A stretch of DNA of 64,000 bases, taken from Paraburkholderia adhaesiva (lineage in GTDB: Bacteria > Pseudomonadota > Gammaproteobacteria > Burkholderiales > Burkholderiaceae). Below are positions 26,251-35,098 of the stretch, piece after piece. Location: NCBI RefSeq assembly GCF_021390575.1, contig NZ_JAJEJQ010000005.1:124001-188000 (forward strand). Direction: 5' to 3'. Positions within the stretch are counted from its first letter, which is position 1; each line of letters opens with the position of its first letter. The position numbers and the translations under genes were made by a program. Under the pieces are notes generated by a model, which worked only from the letters and a program-made list of their open reading frames with translations, was not told the origin of the DNA and did not search any database.

Positions 26251-27066
26251 ATGCTCTCACCCCAGACGGCGACTCCTCAAGCGATCTGCGAAACCCTCCT
26301 CAAAGACGGAAAGAGCTACAACATCGAACATCACATCCTGCCCAGCGAGAATGCCGTTGCGGATCGGTTGCTTTCGCGCAGCCTTGAACTAAAAGAAGCC
26401 TATACGGAGTTGCACGAAAAGCTGCATCCGCGTCCTCCCGCCCTCAAGGTGTTTCTCGACCTGCTGCTGAGTACAGCTGCGTTCTGGAGCCCCGAAAAGA
26501 TCGCGGAAGCCCGCTCCGCGCGCAGCAATCTCGCCGACGTGAACCGGCAAATTGCAAGCAAGGCGGCCGAGCTGGCTGGACTGCTTGAGCGTCGTTCGGA
26601 TTTGCACAACACGTCAGGGTTCAGCAGCAATACGCACTATCACGTCTGCGACGTAATTGAGGCCGCCTCCGAGGGCAACTACCTGTTTGAGTCCTACGTC
26701 AAGGACCGCCTGGGTGCCCTTACCGGGCAGTTCGACCTCAAGTACTGGCCGTCACTGAGCCAGTTTCTCCAGGTGATTGCTTCTGATGCCCAACACGCTG
26801 GCATGGAAGCCACCGACCCACTCACTGCTGCAGCCACGGCCGCCGCGCGCCCCTCGCGTGCCGACTTCTTCAAGGCATTGTTGGCTGCCATCGACGAAAA
26901 CAGCGCAGACAACTATGGCCTGCTTCCCAAGGGCTTCAAACCAACAGACAACACGCTCGCCACGCTGGCCAACTGCGTCCTTGACCTCGGCCCCGACGAC
27001 CTGGTCGACAGCGCATACGTGAAGCGCTTCCGCCAACGTGAACGCAGCGGTGAAGATGACCGATGA
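26251..27066 (+). CDS. Cytoplasmic helical protein, unknown (cargo)
   Basis: From the ATG at 26251, behind CAGGGATC, the protein has 271 residues (MLSPQTATPQAICETLLKDG). It is mostly helical with a long heptad-like middle (ARSNLADVNRQIASKAAELAGLLERRSD). It looks like a chromosomal accessory protein more than a phage gene, and I do not recognise its family. It opens the second cargo island, followed by two leftward genes. Confidence 0.5.
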   Translation: MLSPQTATPQAICETLLKDGKSYNIEHHILPSENAVADRLLSRSLELKEAYTELHEKLHPRPPALKVFLDLLLSTAAFWSPEKIAEARSARSNLADVNRQIASKAAELAGLLERRSDLHNTSGFSSNTHYHVCDVIEAASEGNYLFESYVKDRLGALTGQFDLKYWPSLSQFLQVIASDAQHAGMEATDPLTAAATAAARPSRADFFKALLAAIDENSADNYGLLPKGFKPTDNTLATLANCVLDLGPDDLVDSAYVKRFRQRERSGEDDR

Positions 27067-27255
27067 ATCGACCGACGTATTGCGACAGGCGTTAGAAGCG
27101 ACGCCTAAGCGCCTGACTGGTTCAGTGCTTCGAGCAGAATACGGCTGTTCGAGGCTGCGGTGCAGCAGCTGCCACGCGACCTCCAGCTCCCGGGTTCGGT
27201 CGTGAGCGGTCGCCAGGCGTTACCTGCTACCGCGAAATCTCAAAAACCCGCCCGT

Positions 27256-28002
27256 TCAGCGGCCCGTATGCGGATGAAGTGTCGCGAGGTGAGTGGCAAG
27301 ACGCGAACTCATTTGCGAAAAGCTGACCCACGTAATCGCTCCAGACGCCAAGCCACCGACCAGCGGTACCGCTTTTGATGCGATCCGGGCGAATGTCTGC
27401 TTTGTCAACCGAACTCCGATCCATTTTGCGACCTCTTTCGCCAGGTTGTACAGGCCCCACCTCGTCAGTGCCATTCGGGGCAGGCGGACTGCAACCTCTT
27501 TCGCAATATTTTCGGCCACCCTGCTCAGCAGGGTATTCGCGCCCGCCGCCCCGAACATGACACCGACGAAGATCGTCAGGATATGGAGGGTCTCGTCATC
27601 CAGTTCCTCACCATCGGCACACAACTCTGGCCAGCCATGCAGATAGGCGAGTTTCTGCGTAACAACAATCGCATGCCAGAAGAACTGCGTCAGATCGCCA
27701 GGAATCGTGCCGGCCATCCACCAGCCACCAGGCAAGCCTGCTGCGACCGAGGCGCCGGTTACACCCGTGCGATGCCACGAGATTGACGAACTGGCGATCT
27801 TCCCAATCTGGGAGGAGGAGATTCCAGCCTTGACCGGGCTGCTCGCGATCGCCAACTCAACCACGTCCTCTGCCACGTGTTTGCGGAGTTCCTTTCTGAG
27901 ATAGCCAGTACGGTCAATCCGCGCGCCAGGCAGAGCCAGGGCCGAGCGAAGAATCCGGTTCCAAACGTCTGCCTTCGCATGTTCTTCGAGTTCGATAGCC
28001 AT
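27256..28002 (-). CDS. EcsC-family-like membrane-associated protein
   Basis: A 248-residue protein with Gly/Ala-rich hydrophobic segments typical of EcsC-like proteins: TGASVAAGLPGGWWMAGTIPGDLTQFFWHAI (about 83-113 region), TIFVGVMFGAAGANTL and VPLVGGLASGAITWVSF. It also has basic amphipathic helices between them. EcsC-type proteins are membrane-interacting proteins of poorly known function. The gene reads leftward in the second cargo island and is probably of host origin. The family call is by pattern; membrane topology is uncertain. Confidence 0.6.
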   Translation of the reverse strand: MAIELEEHAKADVWNRILRSALALPGARIDRTGYLRKELRKHVAEDVVELAIASSPVKAGISSSQIGKIASSSISWHRTGVTGASVAAGLPGGWWMAGTIPGDLTQFFWHAIVVTQKLAYLHGWPELCADGEELDDETLHILTIFVGVMFGAAGANTLLSRVAENIAKEVAVRLPRMALTRWGLYNLAKEVAKWIGVRLTKQTFARIASKAVPLVGGLASGAITWVSFSQMSSRLATHLATLHPHTGR

Positions 28003-28127
28003 CGTTCTTAGTGTTCTCTACTGAAAAGACACGGTTTATCTTGACTCGGCCGTCCCGAAGTTTCGCCAGATTCTTGCCGGCCAGTCGCGTGTCCGTGCGT
28101 TCGCCGCAACCACCAAATGGCGAATGC

Positions 28128-28568
28128 TCACGGACTACCGAGCATCGTCCCGCGGCACTGCCTGCCGCCACAGCGGCACGCATATTCGGCAAGCGTTGCC
28201 TGATCCGTTTCGCCCCCCACTTCGAGCGCGTAGTCAATGAAGAGTTCTTCCCCCCGCGCGATGTCACGCGTCGCCTCTATATAGACGCGCCCATCCCCTT
28301 CTTCAATGGCTTCGCAGTTTGCGGCGCAGGAGTGGTTCAGCCATCGCGCCGAGTTGCCGCCGCGGCCCCCATCGATTACCCGGCCATCGGATCTCCCGAA
28401 GAGAAACGTGTGGGCCTCCTGCTCGCGCCGCTCATGATGGCGTGACGCTTCCTTCCATGTTGTCACCAGTCCCTTGTATTCGAAGATGCGCTCGCCGGGA
28501 TTCAACGCACGCAGCGCGAACACACCCTTGCCGTGGATGGAGGAGCGCCTGACGGTGACACGTTTCAT
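28128..28568 (-). CDS. SET-domain protein lysine methyltransferase
   Basis: From the ATG at 28568 the product is 146 residues and consists of almost only a SET domain: N-terminal RRSSIHGKGVFALRAL (SET-I start), the AdoMet- and pseudoknot-forming RWLNHSCAANCEA (about 71-83), EELFIDYAL (about 104-112) with the catalytic tyrosine, and a post-SET CRCGGRQCRG zinc-binding end. Such enzymes methylate lysines on proteins with S-adenosylmethionine. Bacterial SET proteins are patchily distributed and often horizontally acquired. Possible targets include DNA-binding or ribosomal proteins of the host or phage (inference). Confidence 0.88.
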   Translation of the reverse strand: MKRVTVRRSSIHGKGVFALRALNPGERIFEYKGLVTTWKEASRHHERREQEAHTFLFGRSDGRVIDGGRGGNSARWLNHSCAANCEAIEEGDGRVYIEATRDIARGEELFIDYALEVGGETDQATLAEYACRCGGRQCRGTMLGSP

Positions 28569-28723
28569 GTTTTTCTGAAGTTGGGAAAGTACTCGAAGTA
28601 TACCGTGCGGCCCGTCCTGCAACGGGACTTGCAGGAGGTTTGCGCATCAAGTTTCCTGCAAACTTTTACCTGCCATGGGGATGCTGTGTCGATAAATCCA
28701 TCAGACCCGATGGATGGAGAAAC

Positions 28724-30898
28724 ATGGGCCATGCCACTGCCAACCCCTTTGTCCTTCCCGCCGACCAGTACACGCGAGATATCGACGTGCTCGGCCACTA
28801 TGTACGGCAGACCGTCAGCTATCTCTCGGCGATGTCCGGCGAGTCACCCCGTGAATGCCTGAGGTTCGTGCAATCGAATCTTCAGAGCGGCGGGGCGTTT
28901 GCCTTTCAGGATCCGGAGGTCACCTACCTGCAACGTAGCGCGAACGGCGATCGGGAGCTCAAGACCGATACGCTGCAATCCTTTCTCGCGACAGCGGTCG
29001 ATCAGCAGGAGCTCATCGCACCAACCTTTACCACCTACCTGCATCCGCACGTCAGGGAGTCGTTGCTCACTGGCTTCATCGGTGCGAACAAGGTGCAACG
29101 CGGTATCGCCAAACGGGCGATGTTCCAGGCGCGCAGCGTTGGCGACACCCTGCTCGAGATCCTCAAGGATAACGAGCAGACCAACATGAAGCTGGCGAGT
29201 AACGCCTGCTCGGGAGCGCATGTTTCCGCGTCGACACCGCTCTTCAATCCGTCGGCCCACTCCACCCTCACGTCGAACTGCCGTGTCACGGCAAGCTACG
29301 GCTCGGCCAACAACGAGAAACTGCTCGCAGGCAACCGTCATTACTGGTCGCCCGACGTCGCGAAGAACAACATCACGTCGATTCGCCACGCCACTGATTA
29401 CGATGCGCTCGAGGATGCCATGACGCGCTATCGCATCCGGCACCCCGATATCGCCGAAACGATGGCCTGCATACTGCGTTCCACGCGCCTCTACTTCCGC
29501 GATCCGTCGCAAGAGCAGCTGATTGAACAATACGTCGGCAAACTCACACCTGCCGAACGCGCCGCGTTCGTATATACAGGCGACCTCTACCACCTGCGGC
29601 AATACAACGAGGCCGTCGTGCGCACCTTCATCGGCAGACTTGCTTCGCGTGTGGGTACGGCCCACCCGGAACCCGACGCCGTGCTCAGGTCGGCGCCAGC
29701 CGAAATCGTCGCACTCGCCGTACAGCTATGTCCGGATGAGATGCGGGGCAGGAAGCTCGAGAGCATCGCAGGGACTCCCGCGCAGGGCATTGTTGCCTCT
29801 ACCGTCGAGCACATCCAGTCAACGCTTGAGGAGTACCGGGATTTCATCCGCGCCTTCTTCGTCACAAAAAATGTGCCGGCTTCGATAGCCGCATTTCCTG
29901 AAAGCATCCGGCGCGTCGCGCTCATGGGCGACACCGACTCGACGCTCTTTACCGTACAGGAGTGGGTCATCTGGTTCAACAACGGCCGGCTCGGATTTGA
30001 TGCCTGCTCTCAAGCTGTGGCCGCCGTGCTCGTGTTCCTTGCGTCCATGACCGTCGCGCACCTGCTTGCGCGAATGTCTGCCAACTTTGGTGTCGAGCAG
30101 AAGCGTCTCTTCGATACCGTGATGAAAAATGAGTACCGGTTTGTCACGTTCACGCCGACTCCCGTTGCCAAACATTACTACGCCCACATCGATTGTCGCG
30201 AAGGCCAGCTCTACGCGAAAGCGGAGGCCGAAATCAAGGGTGTGCATCTGAAGTCATCGAGCGCTCCGCCTGCGATCACCGTCCGCGCAAAAAGCTTGAT
30301 GATCGAAATCATGACGACGGTCGCGAGCGAGAAAAAGCTGTCGCTGACAAAGATCCTCGGCGAGATTTCGGCGATCGAGCACGACATTATCGATTCCGTC
30401 ATGCAACGCTCGAGCTGCGAGTACTTCCGCATCGGCCAGATCAAACCTGCCGCGGCCTATACCCTGCCGCCCGAGCGTTCCGTCTACGCGCACTATCTGT
30501 TCTGGAACGCTGCGTTTGGACCGAAATACGGCGTCGCACCCGCACCACCCTACACAGCCATCAAGATTCCGGTCGATATGGGCTCGCCCACGCGCATCAA
30601 GGCATGGCTTGCAACTATGGCTGACCAGCAACTGGCAGCACGCCTTGGCGCGTGGCTGGCTTCAAACGGGAGGAGTTCACTGACGACTTTTTATGTACCC
30701 GAGGAATCCATTCAGGCTGGAGGCGTTCCACGTGAAATTATCGAACGCGTAGCGATCAGGAAGCTCGTGAAGGACACGATGAAGACGTTCTATCTTGTGC
30801 TCGAAAGTCTCGGTGTGGGGATGGAGAACCGGCAGATCTCACACCTCGTCAGCGATGACTATCCACCGCTCACGAGCTCCGCCGTGAAACCAGGCTGA
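28724..30898 (+). CDS. B-family DNA polymerase, C-terminal catalytic part
   Basis: From the ATG at 28724 (GGAG upstream) the protein has 724 residues. Around residue 401 it carries ALMGDTDSTLFTV, the motif C of family B polymerases with two metal-binding aspartates. Earlier, NMKLASNACSGA (about 154) and RVTASYGSANNEKLLAGN (about 186-203) resemble the motif B region. I find no exonuclease motifs and no clear motif A (DxxSLYP) upstream of motif B, so the enzyme is probably split with its N-terminal part encoded elsewhere, as reported for phiKZ-like polymerases to my recollection. It would replicate the phage genome. Confidence 0.72.
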   Translation: MGHATANPFVLPADQYTRDIDVLGHYVRQTVSYLSAMSGESPRECLRFVQSNLQSGGAFAFQDPEVTYLQRSANGDRELKTDTLQSFLATAVDQQELIAPTFTTYLHPHVRESLLTGFIGANKVQRGIAKRAMFQARSVGDTLLEILKDNEQTNMKLASNACSGAHVSASTPLFNPSAHSTLTSNCRVTASYGSANNEKLLAGNRHYWSPDVAKNNITSIRHATDYDALEDAMTRYRIRHPDIAETMACILRSTRLYFRDPSQEQLIEQYVGKLTPAERAAFVYTGDLYHLRQYNEAVVRTFIGRLASRVGTAHPEPDAVLRSAPAEIVALAVQLCPDEMRGRKLESIAGTPAQGIVASTVEHIQSTLEEYRDFIRAFFVTKNVPASIAAFPESIRRVALMGDTDSTLFTVQEWVIWFNNGRLGFDACSQAVAAVLVFLASMTVAHLLARMSANFGVEQKRLFDTVMKNEYRFVTFTPTPVAKHYYAHIDCREGQLYAKAEAEIKGVHLKSSSAPPAITVRAKSLMIEIMTTVASEKKLSLTKILGEISAIEHDIIDSVMQRSSCEYFRIGQIKPAAAYTLPPERSVYAHYLFWNAAFGPKYGVAPAPPYTAIKIPVDMGSPTRIKAWLATMADQQLAARLGAWLASNGRSSLTTFYVPEESIQAGGVPREIIERVAIRKLVKDTMKTFYLVLESLGVGMENRQISHLVSDDYPPLTSSAVKPG

Positions 30899-30907
30899 CG
30901 GCATGGA

Positions 30908-30929
30908 GGCCGCAGTTTTCACTGCGGCC
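30908..30929 (+). terminator. 9-bp hairpin after DNA polymerase gene
   Basis: GGCCGCAGT and ACTGCGGCC with a TTTC loop, extendable with CATGG/CCATGG. No T-run follows. Two direct copies of ATTTAGTTCGCCTG (30940-30953 and 30963-30976) come next. Confidence 0.5.
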
Positions 30930-30939
30930 ATGGCAGATG

Positions 30940-30976
30940 ATTTAGTTCGCCTGAGATGGACCATTTAGTTCGCCTG
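30940..30976 (+). repeat. Two 14-bp direct repeats, 23-bp period
   Basis: ATTTAGTTCGCCTG occurs at 30940-30953 and again at 30963-30976, two turns of the helix apart. This spacing suits a pair of protein-binding sites between the polymerase gene and the small gene at 31052. Confidence 0.6.
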
Positions 30977-31051
30977 TGCCCTGCACGCGCCTTTCCGGTC
31001 TGTCATTTTTTTGTGTTTTTCACATCGATAAACAGAATGCATGGGACGATC

Positions 31052-31375
31052 ATGAAGACACTCTACGCCCAGCGCGCACACGAACATTGGGAAAACTCAC
31101 CCATCGAAACGGACGATCTCCCCGATGGCTGGTCCGACGTGCTGATCCAGCTGATCGAAAACGGGCCAGTCGACGACGGCGATATCGCGAGCAAATCTGC
31201 GCGTGATGCGCTGATTGAACGAGGCTTTGCCGCGAAGGTCATCATCAACCGGCAGGAAGCTGGCACCTGCGCGACATATTTTGGGCGTGAGCTGTATTGC
31301 CAGCTCGTCGACGAATCAGGCCTGCGCGAAGCCATTACGAAACGACAGACCGCAACGCCGCTGACACGTTACTGA
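31052..31375 (+). CDS. Small phage protein, unknown
   Basis: A 107-residue acidic protein (MKTLYAQRAHEHWENSP). The middle, VLIQLIENGPVDDGDIASKSARDALIERGFAAKVI, looks like a small winged-helix DNA-binding domain with YFGRELYCQLVDE as a following strand-helix; this suggests a regulator but the similarity is weak. It is convergent with the gene at 31419-32687. Confidence 0.5.
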   Translation: MKTLYAQRAHEHWENSPIETDDLPDGWSDVLIQLIENGPVDDGDIASKSARDALIERGFAAKVIINRQEAGTCATYFGRELYCQLVDESGLREAITKRQTATPLTRY

Positions 31376-31418
31376 AAATTGCGTCCCGCGTGTTTGCAAT
31401 ATTCGTGCGATCTGTCTG

Positions 31419-32687
31419 CTATCTGCGTGCAGGATTCGCTTTGCTGCGGATCCCATCGAGTTCGTCGATCACGGCCTGATGTGTGAGAGCGTCCATCACG
31501 CCATCAAAGAGCCGCTCCTGCTGCCAGCCGAGAAACGTACGGTTCAACAGATTGATTTCCGCCTGATTACGCGCGCCAGGATGTTCCCCCGCTGCGCTCA
31601 CAACGAAGTCAAGCATCGGCAGGCGCGCAATGGCGAGCGCCCACATGACCTGGCGCGTAGGTGCCATGGCGGGCAGGTGCATGGCCTCTTCAAGGTTCTG
31701 ACGCACGGCGGCCGGTACGCCCTGCAAAATCCCGATGAAATTCTTGCCTTGCTTCGAGAGTCCCACTAGGATTTCTTCATAGCAGTGATCTAGACGGGTC
31801 GAGTAATCGGTCAGGGCAAACGGATGTTTCCTTGTCGACCACCCTGCAGGTACACGCGCCTGCAGGCAGCGAATCCGGTTAAGGAGCGTTTGATCGAGTT
31901 GACTGAACAGCATATTGGGTAGCACGAACCTGTGCACGAACATCGTGACGGATTTTTCATCCACGCCGGCCGCCCTTCTCTTTTCTTCCTCACGAAAGGC
32001 GCGATACTGAACCATCAGCATTGGGAGATTGATAGCGATTACAGCCATTCCCGTTTCCGACCCTGTGAAGTGGCCGTCGGGTAAATTCATTTCAAGGTCG
32101 CTTCGTGCATGTCTCAGCACGCGTAGAGGTGTGGCATTACGCCAATCCCGATGGGCCAGTGCGAGGTCAAAGTACTCGGTATGAGCAACAAGGATCTCAT
32201 CGTGACCCACGCCGTAGAACTCGCCGTTCCAGATTTTTCCCCTGTATATCGAGGAAGTCATTTTCATTGCCATCGACAGATTGAGCGCCATCGCGTCGAC
32301 ATTGGCATGGTAACGCTCAAGCGTGAGTGAGAGCGGAACATCGACGCTCTGAACCAGCTTCACCAACGGATGACTGCTTTTGACCGCCCCCGGCGTGTGC
32401 CGGTAGTACCGGATGACCTGCCCCAGATTTCGACGCAGGCCAGCCCGGATGGTGTGCCACGCTCCCGGCACCTGGATGCCCTGGAGCGAGCGTGGTGTCA
32501 GGTTGAATAGCGCATGCATGGTTCGATATATCGAATGACAGAAATTCGCCCATAACATTGAAGCGACCCGGTGCCGGCGCCCAAAGCCAGCACGCGTGTA
32601 CGGGTAGCTGTTCGCCCAACGGAAAACGACTGGGGCAGGTAAGAAATTACCTCGTCCGTCTATATCCTTTGGAGGGAACGTTCGCAT
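31419..32687 (-). CDS. Phage protein, unknown (divergent from capsid gene)
   Basis: A 422-residue protein with basic and helical character, two moderately hydrophobic helices but no signal peptide. It begins MRTFPPKDIDGRGNFLPAP; other in-frame ATGs exist at about residue 44, so the start is not fixed. It shares a 228-base divergent spacer, with a candidate phage promoter, with the capsid gene. It could be an inner-head or virion-associated protein; no motif decides this. Confidence 0.45.
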   Translation of the reverse strand: MRTFPPKDIDGRGNFLPAPVVFRWANSYPYTRAGFGRRHRVASMLWANFCHSIYRTMHALFNLTPRSLQGIQVPGAWHTIRAGLRRNLGQVIRYYRHTPGAVKSSHPLVKLVQSVDVPLSLTLERYHANVDAMALNLSMAMKMTSSIYRGKIWNGEFYGVGHDEILVAHTEYFDLALAHRDWRNATPLRVLRHARSDLEMNLPDGHFTGSETGMAVIAINLPMLMVQYRAFREEEKRRAAGVDEKSVTMFVHRFVLPNMLFSQLDQTLLNRIRCLQARVPAGWSTRKHPFALTDYSTRLDHCYEEILVGLSKQGKNFIGILQGVPAAVRQNLEEAMHLPAMAPTRQVMWALAIARLPMLDFVVSAAGEHPGARNQAEINLLNRTFLGWQQERLFDGVMDALTHQAVIDELDGIRSKANPARR

Positions 32688-32839
32688 TCTCTTTCCATCT
32701 GGCTGGCTGAAAGAGCCCGGCCAGGGAATGCCGTGTCATTTCTCTTCGTGCAGATGTGATTTTTCGTTGGTCCAGCGCTTGCAGGCTGAACCAGCCTGTG
32801 CCGCTGGCGAGCGGTAGATCGATTCAACGGAATTTCACT

Positions 32840-32850
32840 GATATATCACC
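32840..32850 (+). promoter_or_regulatory. Candidate phage promoter motif GATATATCACC
   Basis: An exact copy of the site at 18215, located 66 bases before the capsid gene start in a divergent spacer (32688-32915). The core GATATATC is palindromic, so it might serve both flanking genes. Confidence 0.6.
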
Positions 32851-32915
32851 CCATTGTCATTAGCAGGACTGCTAACGACTTACGCGTAAATTCAACTCAA
32901 TCGCAAGGAAAAGCC

Positions 32916-34925
32916 ATGGCAGTTAATCAACCTTCGAGAAATGCAACGCACGAAGCTGGCTCGGACCCGAGCATGGTGCATGCATTCAATCAGGGAATAG
33001 ATCCCGACGCCCAGCAACAGCAAACGCAGGGCGCAGCCTCACAGACCGCTGGCCAGAGCGGTCAGTTCGCATTCGGGAGCTCCAGCCACTTCTTCTCCAC
33101 GGTGCTCTCCAGCCACCCGGAGAGCGAGGTGCTCGCAAAGATCCACGACATGTTCAAGGCGCAGTTCGTGGCAGCCAGTCCGGAACATGAACTGGAGATT
33201 GTTCCAGTCAATCGCGATGATGCGACGCGCCTGGCGTTCTCGGTCATCGTCATCGCGGTGCGCAACAGGGCGTGGCTCGATCGCGGCGCCGCCTTCTACA
33301 CGCTGATCCTCGAAGGCTCGGCGCCGCCGCTGGAAATTACTTCGCGCTTTGTCGCCAACGAGACCATCGACGAGCGGCATGTGGCGGGTGACATGAACGA
33401 TCCGACACTCGACGCCGAAGTCAGAAACCGTCTGGAGCGCGTCTATCCGCAAATTCCGCTCTGGAGCGCCGGCGTCTGCGTGGTACCGCGTGACTTCAAC
33501 CCGGAGAACAAGGATCTGGCGCGCAAGCTCGCGAAGAGCGCGAGCGACGCATGTGTGTTCGAACTCGCGCGTCACGCGCCGGGCGGCTGGAAGGACCTCA
33601 ATCTGGCTGAGGCCGTCGGCAACGCGGCCCTGACGGTGCGTCCGACGTTCGGCAACGAGCAGATCTACAACGCCGTGGGTCACCCGGTGCGCTCCGACAT
33701 CGAGATTCGCACCACGATCCCGGGCCAGCCGATCCAGGGGCAGCAGGAGGGAACGACGCGCAACACCCCGGTTTCGGCCCTGCGCGCTTTTACGGATCTG
33801 GTCTGGTCGCCAAGTGAACAACAGGGCATGCCTTACGCCCAGTGGATTTCGCCGCAGCAGATGCAGGCAGGCGGGCTCAATCCGGAGCGCTACCGGAAGT
33901 ACTTTCCGCGGATTGTGATCACGAGTTGCGGCACCGAAAAGGTTCCGACACTTGGCGGCTGGCTCTTTGCGGCGGTCAATGCGGCCTGCCTCGCGAACGG
34001 CCTGTGGTCCGAGCATTTCCGTGCGTCGCTGAACCGCAGCGCCAGCGGTGAAGTCGACTGGGGAAACATTGGCGGCATCAACGTCGAGGTGAACTACGAG
34101 GACAGCCCGTCCGGTTTTGGCAAGCCCGTGGACAGTACGCTCGACTCGTTCACACGGCAGAACGGGCAGAACGGCAGCGAGTTTCATCGCTTCATCGCGA
34201 ACTCGATCCGTCCGCAGATGATCATCTCGGCCGATCTCCACGAGTGCGGCCCGGATACCTACCAGTGCGAGGCGCTCCTGCTCGCCGGGGACAGCAATTC
34301 CCGTAACCGGAGAATCGCCAACATCATGATCATCGAAGCGCTGATGGAACTGACCAGTGGCCTGTTCCTCAAGCACTTCGAGGCCTTGCGCAGGATGAAG
34401 AATCTGCCGCACATCGCGCCGGAGGACGCGCGCCTCGTGACCGACGAGTTCAACCGGATCCATCTGGGGCACTTCATCGACCGCAACGGCGAAAAGAAGG
34501 ACCTGCGCTATGTGGACTATCTGGCGATGCTCAACCTCGCGGGTGTGAACAACCACGAGGAAGTGCTGACCTGGTCGGACACCTTCTCGAACGTCAACCT
34601 GCCGCTGAATCTGCGTCTGTCCAAGCGCTGGAAGATCATCGAGGCCGTGTGCGGGCCTTCGGTCGTGTGCACGGGCTTCGCGCGGCGCACCACGTTCGAG
34701 AGCGACGTTATCGCCGCCGCGTTGATGTCGTTCTCCGAGCTCGGCGTCAAGATGAGCCTCGAAACATCGGTGCTCGGCCAGCGGCAATATCAGCGCTCGG
34801 TCAATCCGTTCATCGCCGATGCCGCGCTTGATCCCAATGTCAACCTCGGGTTCTTCGCGTCGGGATACACGGCGCCGTCGCAGCAGTTCGGCAACCGTGC
34901 AGGCTTTAACCGTTTCATGTGCTGA
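32916..34925 (+). CDS. Probable major capsid protein, phiKZ gp120-like
   Basis: A 669-residue protein with a polar, Gln-rich N-terminus (about 1-60) that could be a cleaved delta-domain, followed by a long folded part. The region around residues 115-215 (YTLILEGSAPPLEITSRFVA to VCVVPRDFNPENKD) resembles phiKZ-type capsid proteins in my memory. The gene stands alone between a promoter motif and a strong terminator, which is the arrangement expected for the most abundant virion protein. It has an AAGGAAAAG ribosome site. The identification is from length, composition, context and partial pattern, not from alignment. Confidence 0.7.
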   Translation: MAVNQPSRNATHEAGSDPSMVHAFNQGIDPDAQQQQTQGAASQTAGQSGQFAFGSSSHFFSTVLSSHPESEVLAKIHDMFKAQFVAASPEHELEIVPVNRDDATRLAFSVIVIAVRNRAWLDRGAAFYTLILEGSAPPLEITSRFVANETIDERHVAGDMNDPTLDAEVRNRLERVYPQIPLWSAGVCVVPRDFNPENKDLARKLAKSASDACVFELARHAPGGWKDLNLAEAVGNAALTVRPTFGNEQIYNAVGHPVRSDIEIRTTIPGQPIQGQQEGTTRNTPVSALRAFTDLVWSPSEQQGMPYAQWISPQQMQAGGLNPERYRKYFPRIVITSCGTEKVPTLGGWLFAAVNAACLANGLWSEHFRASLNRSASGEVDWGNIGGINVEVNYEDSPSGFGKPVDSTLDSFTRQNGQNGSEFHRFIANSIRPQMIISADLHECGPDTYQCEALLLAGDSNSRNRRIANIMIIEALMELTSGLFLKHFEALRRMKNLPHIAPEDARLVTDEFNRIHLGHFIDRNGEKKDLRYVDYLAMLNLAGVNNHEEVLTWSDTFSNVNLPLNLRLSKRWKIIEAVCGPSVVCTGFARRTTFESDVIAAALMSFSELGVKMSLETSVLGQRQYQRSVNPFIADAALDPNVNLGFFASGYTAPSQQFGNRAGFNRFMC

Positions 34926-34938
34926 TGGCTCCAAGCTG

Positions 34939-34972
34939 CCGGCAGGGGGAGGATTCCCTGCCGGTCTTTTTT
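34939..34972 (+). terminator. Rho-independent terminator after capsid gene
   Basis: CCGGCAGGG (34939-34947) and CCCTGCCGG (34956-34964) form a 9-bp stem followed by TCTTTTTT. It lies 13 bases after the stop and makes the capsid gene a single-gene unit. Confidence 0.85.
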
Positions 34973-35098
34973 CCGCCGCAGCAAGGACGTCCCGGCGCAA
35001 TGAACATGGAACGGTCGAACGATAGGCATTTTTTTATTGAACCGGGCTATCCGGTGTAGCACCCGGATTGCCCCAAATGCCCGTTCTGGAGAACCAAC

